In this document: positions 30,655 through 31,630 of the stretch, piece after piece
Numbering within the stretch: position 1 is the stretch's first letter
Layout of the letters: each line of letters begins with the position of its first letter
Source: Clostridia bacterium
Lineage (GTDB): Bacteria > Bacillota_A > Clostridia > Christensenellales > Aristaeellaceae
Assembly (NCBI GenBank): GCA_017530275.1
Contig: JAFXMP010000218.1
Span: 1 to 31,630 of the forward strand
Length of the DNA: 31,630 nt
Reading direction: 5' to 3'
Translations under genes and position numbers: made by a program
Notes under the pieces: model-generated
What the model was told of the DNA's origin: nothing
Seen by the model: the letters and a program-made list of their open reading frames with translations, nothing else
The model's database searches: none

Positions 30655-31630
30655 ATGAAACTTGGCGTGGTCGGACTGCCGAATGTTGGAAAAAGCACCT
30701 TATTTAACGCCATTACGGGCGCTGGGGCCCAGGCGGCCAATTATCCTTTCTGCACCATCGAGCCCAATGCGGGCGTCGTCGCGGTGCCGGACAGCCGTTT
30801 AACCGTCCTGGCGGACATGTATCATCCCAAGAAGGTGACCCCCGCCACGGTGGAATTTGTGGACATCGCCGGTTTGGTGAAAGGGGCCAGCAAGGGCGAG
30901 GGCTTAGGCAACAAGTTTTTGAGCCATATCCGGGAATGTGAAGCCATCGTGCACGTGGTGCGCTGCTTCGAGGATGAAAACATCATTCACGTGGACGGTA
31001 CGGTAGACCCTGCCCGGGATATCGAAACCATCAACTTAGAATTGATCTTCGCCGATATGGAAACGGTGGCCCGGCGGGAGGACAAGGCGCGCAAGCTGAT
31101 CAAGACCGGCGAAAAGAAGTACGGCGAGGAGGCCGATTTGGCCGCGCGGGTATTGAAGCACTTAGAGAGCGGCAAGCCCGCCCGTACCTGCCCCCTGAAC
31201 GACGAGGAAAAGGAAATCGTGAAGGGCTGGTTCCTGCTCACCACCAAGCCGGTGATCTACGCCGCCAACATCGCCGAGGACATGGTCAGCGAGGACGAGG
31301 ACAGCATCGAATTCGTCCGCCAGGTGAAGCAGATCGCCGCCCAGGAGCAGGCGGAGGTGCTGGTGATCTCCGCGCGCATCGAGGAGGAAATCGCCCAAAT
31401 GGACCTGGCCGAGAAGGAAGAATTTTTGCAGGAATTGGGCATCGGCCAAAGCGGCCTGGACCGGCTGATCCGCAAGTGCTACCACCTGCTGGGCCTGATC
31501 TCCTTCCTGACGGCGGGCGAGGACGAATGCCGCGCCTGGACCATCACCCGGGGCACCAAAGCGCCCCAGGCGGCGGGCAAAATCCACACCGACTTCGAGC
31601 GCGGCTTCATCCGCGCCGAGATCGTACCCT
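30655..31630 (+). CDS. ychF: Redox-regulated ATPase/GTPase YchF (Obg family), 3' end outside the window
   Basis: About 325 of the usual roughly 365 codons are present. The G1 motif is GLPNVGKST (7-15). Switch II is [20 protein letters not shown], and the altered G4 motif YAANIAED (NxxE) is the hallmark of YchF, which prefers ATP. The C-terminal TGS-like start ([14 protein letters not shown], then [16 protein letters not shown]) is visible before the edge. It binds ribosomes and is linked to stress responses. AAAGGGG precedes the ATG at 10 nt. Confidence 0.96.
   Translation, partial: MKLGVVGLPNVGKSTLFNAITGAGAQAANYPFCTIEPNAGVVAVPDSRLTVLADMYHPKKVTPATVEFVDIAGLVKGASKGEGLGNKFLSHIRECEAIVHVVRCFEDENIIHVDGTVDPARDIETINLELIFADMETVARREDKARKLIKTGEKKYGEEADLAARVLKHLESGKPARTCPLNDEEKEIVKGWFLLTTKPVIYAANIAEDMVSEDEDSIEFVRQVKQIAAQEQAEVLVISARIEEEIAQMDLAEKEEFLQELGIGQSGLDRLIRKCYHLLGLISFLTAGEDECRAWTITRGTKAPQAAGKIHTDFERGFIRAEIVP

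Noticed and set aside
1..31630. CRISPR array, tRNA or rRNA genes
   Set aside because: The repeats seen are dispersed palindromes, not regularly spaced direct repeats. No tRNA cloverleaf or rRNA segment was recognised by eye.

Overview
The window looks like a chromosomal segment of a medium-to-high-GC member of the Clostridia (Bacillota), probably an uncultured gut-type lineage. The supporting signs are strong AGGAGG-type ribosome binding sites, a Gram-positive PolC replicase, the MEP isoprenoid pathway (dxr, ispG), a single lipobox-type substrate-binding protein, Cache/GGDEF/EAL signalling, and the conserved order frr-uppS-cdsA-dxr-rseP-ispG-polC. The taxonomic placement is inference.

Region 1 (1-3.3 kb, all minus strand): the 5' end of an iron-sulfur scaffold-like gene, then a complete methionine-type ABC importer operon, metN-metI-metQ. 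The operon is read from a consensus promoter through a leader that encodes a 23-residue Met/Cys-rich peptide followed by an intrinsic terminator. This looks like an amino-acid attenuator and is the most interesting regulatory candidate here. MetQ has no cysteine at all and therefore no lipobox.

Region 2 (3.4-12.3 kb): an AT-richer accessory stretch of short, mostly minus-strand genes. It holds a TIM-barrel hydrolase-like protein, an acyltransferase-3 membrane protein, a GH5 glycosidase, an orphan RelB-type antitoxin, a GNAT acetyltransferase, two different Mrr-type nuclease-fold proteins (one with a frameshift-like extension, one membrane-anchored with a small membrane partner) and a HepT/MntA toxin-antitoxin pair. 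Most genes are separated by copies of a roughly 60-70 bp palindromic REP/MITE-like element that I do not see elsewhere in the window.

Region 3 (12.3-24.3 kb, minus strand): frr, a small unknown gene, uppS, cdsA, dxr, rseP, an inserted DUF4160-DUF2442 pair, ispG and polC, with ribF upstream of frr. These genes couple translation (frr) to undecaprenyl phosphate, phospholipid and isoprenoid synthesis, regulated proteolysis and replication. The junctions around ispG and polC carry three copies of a two-hairpin element with covarying stems and one tightly packed four-way-junction palindrome.

Region 4 (24.4-31.6 kb, plus strand): a lipoprotein substrate-binding protein without a transporter, a very large Cache-HAMP-GGDEF-EAL-PAS-GGDEF protein, and the 5' part of ychF. 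I see no tRNA, rRNA, CRISPR array or transposase gene.
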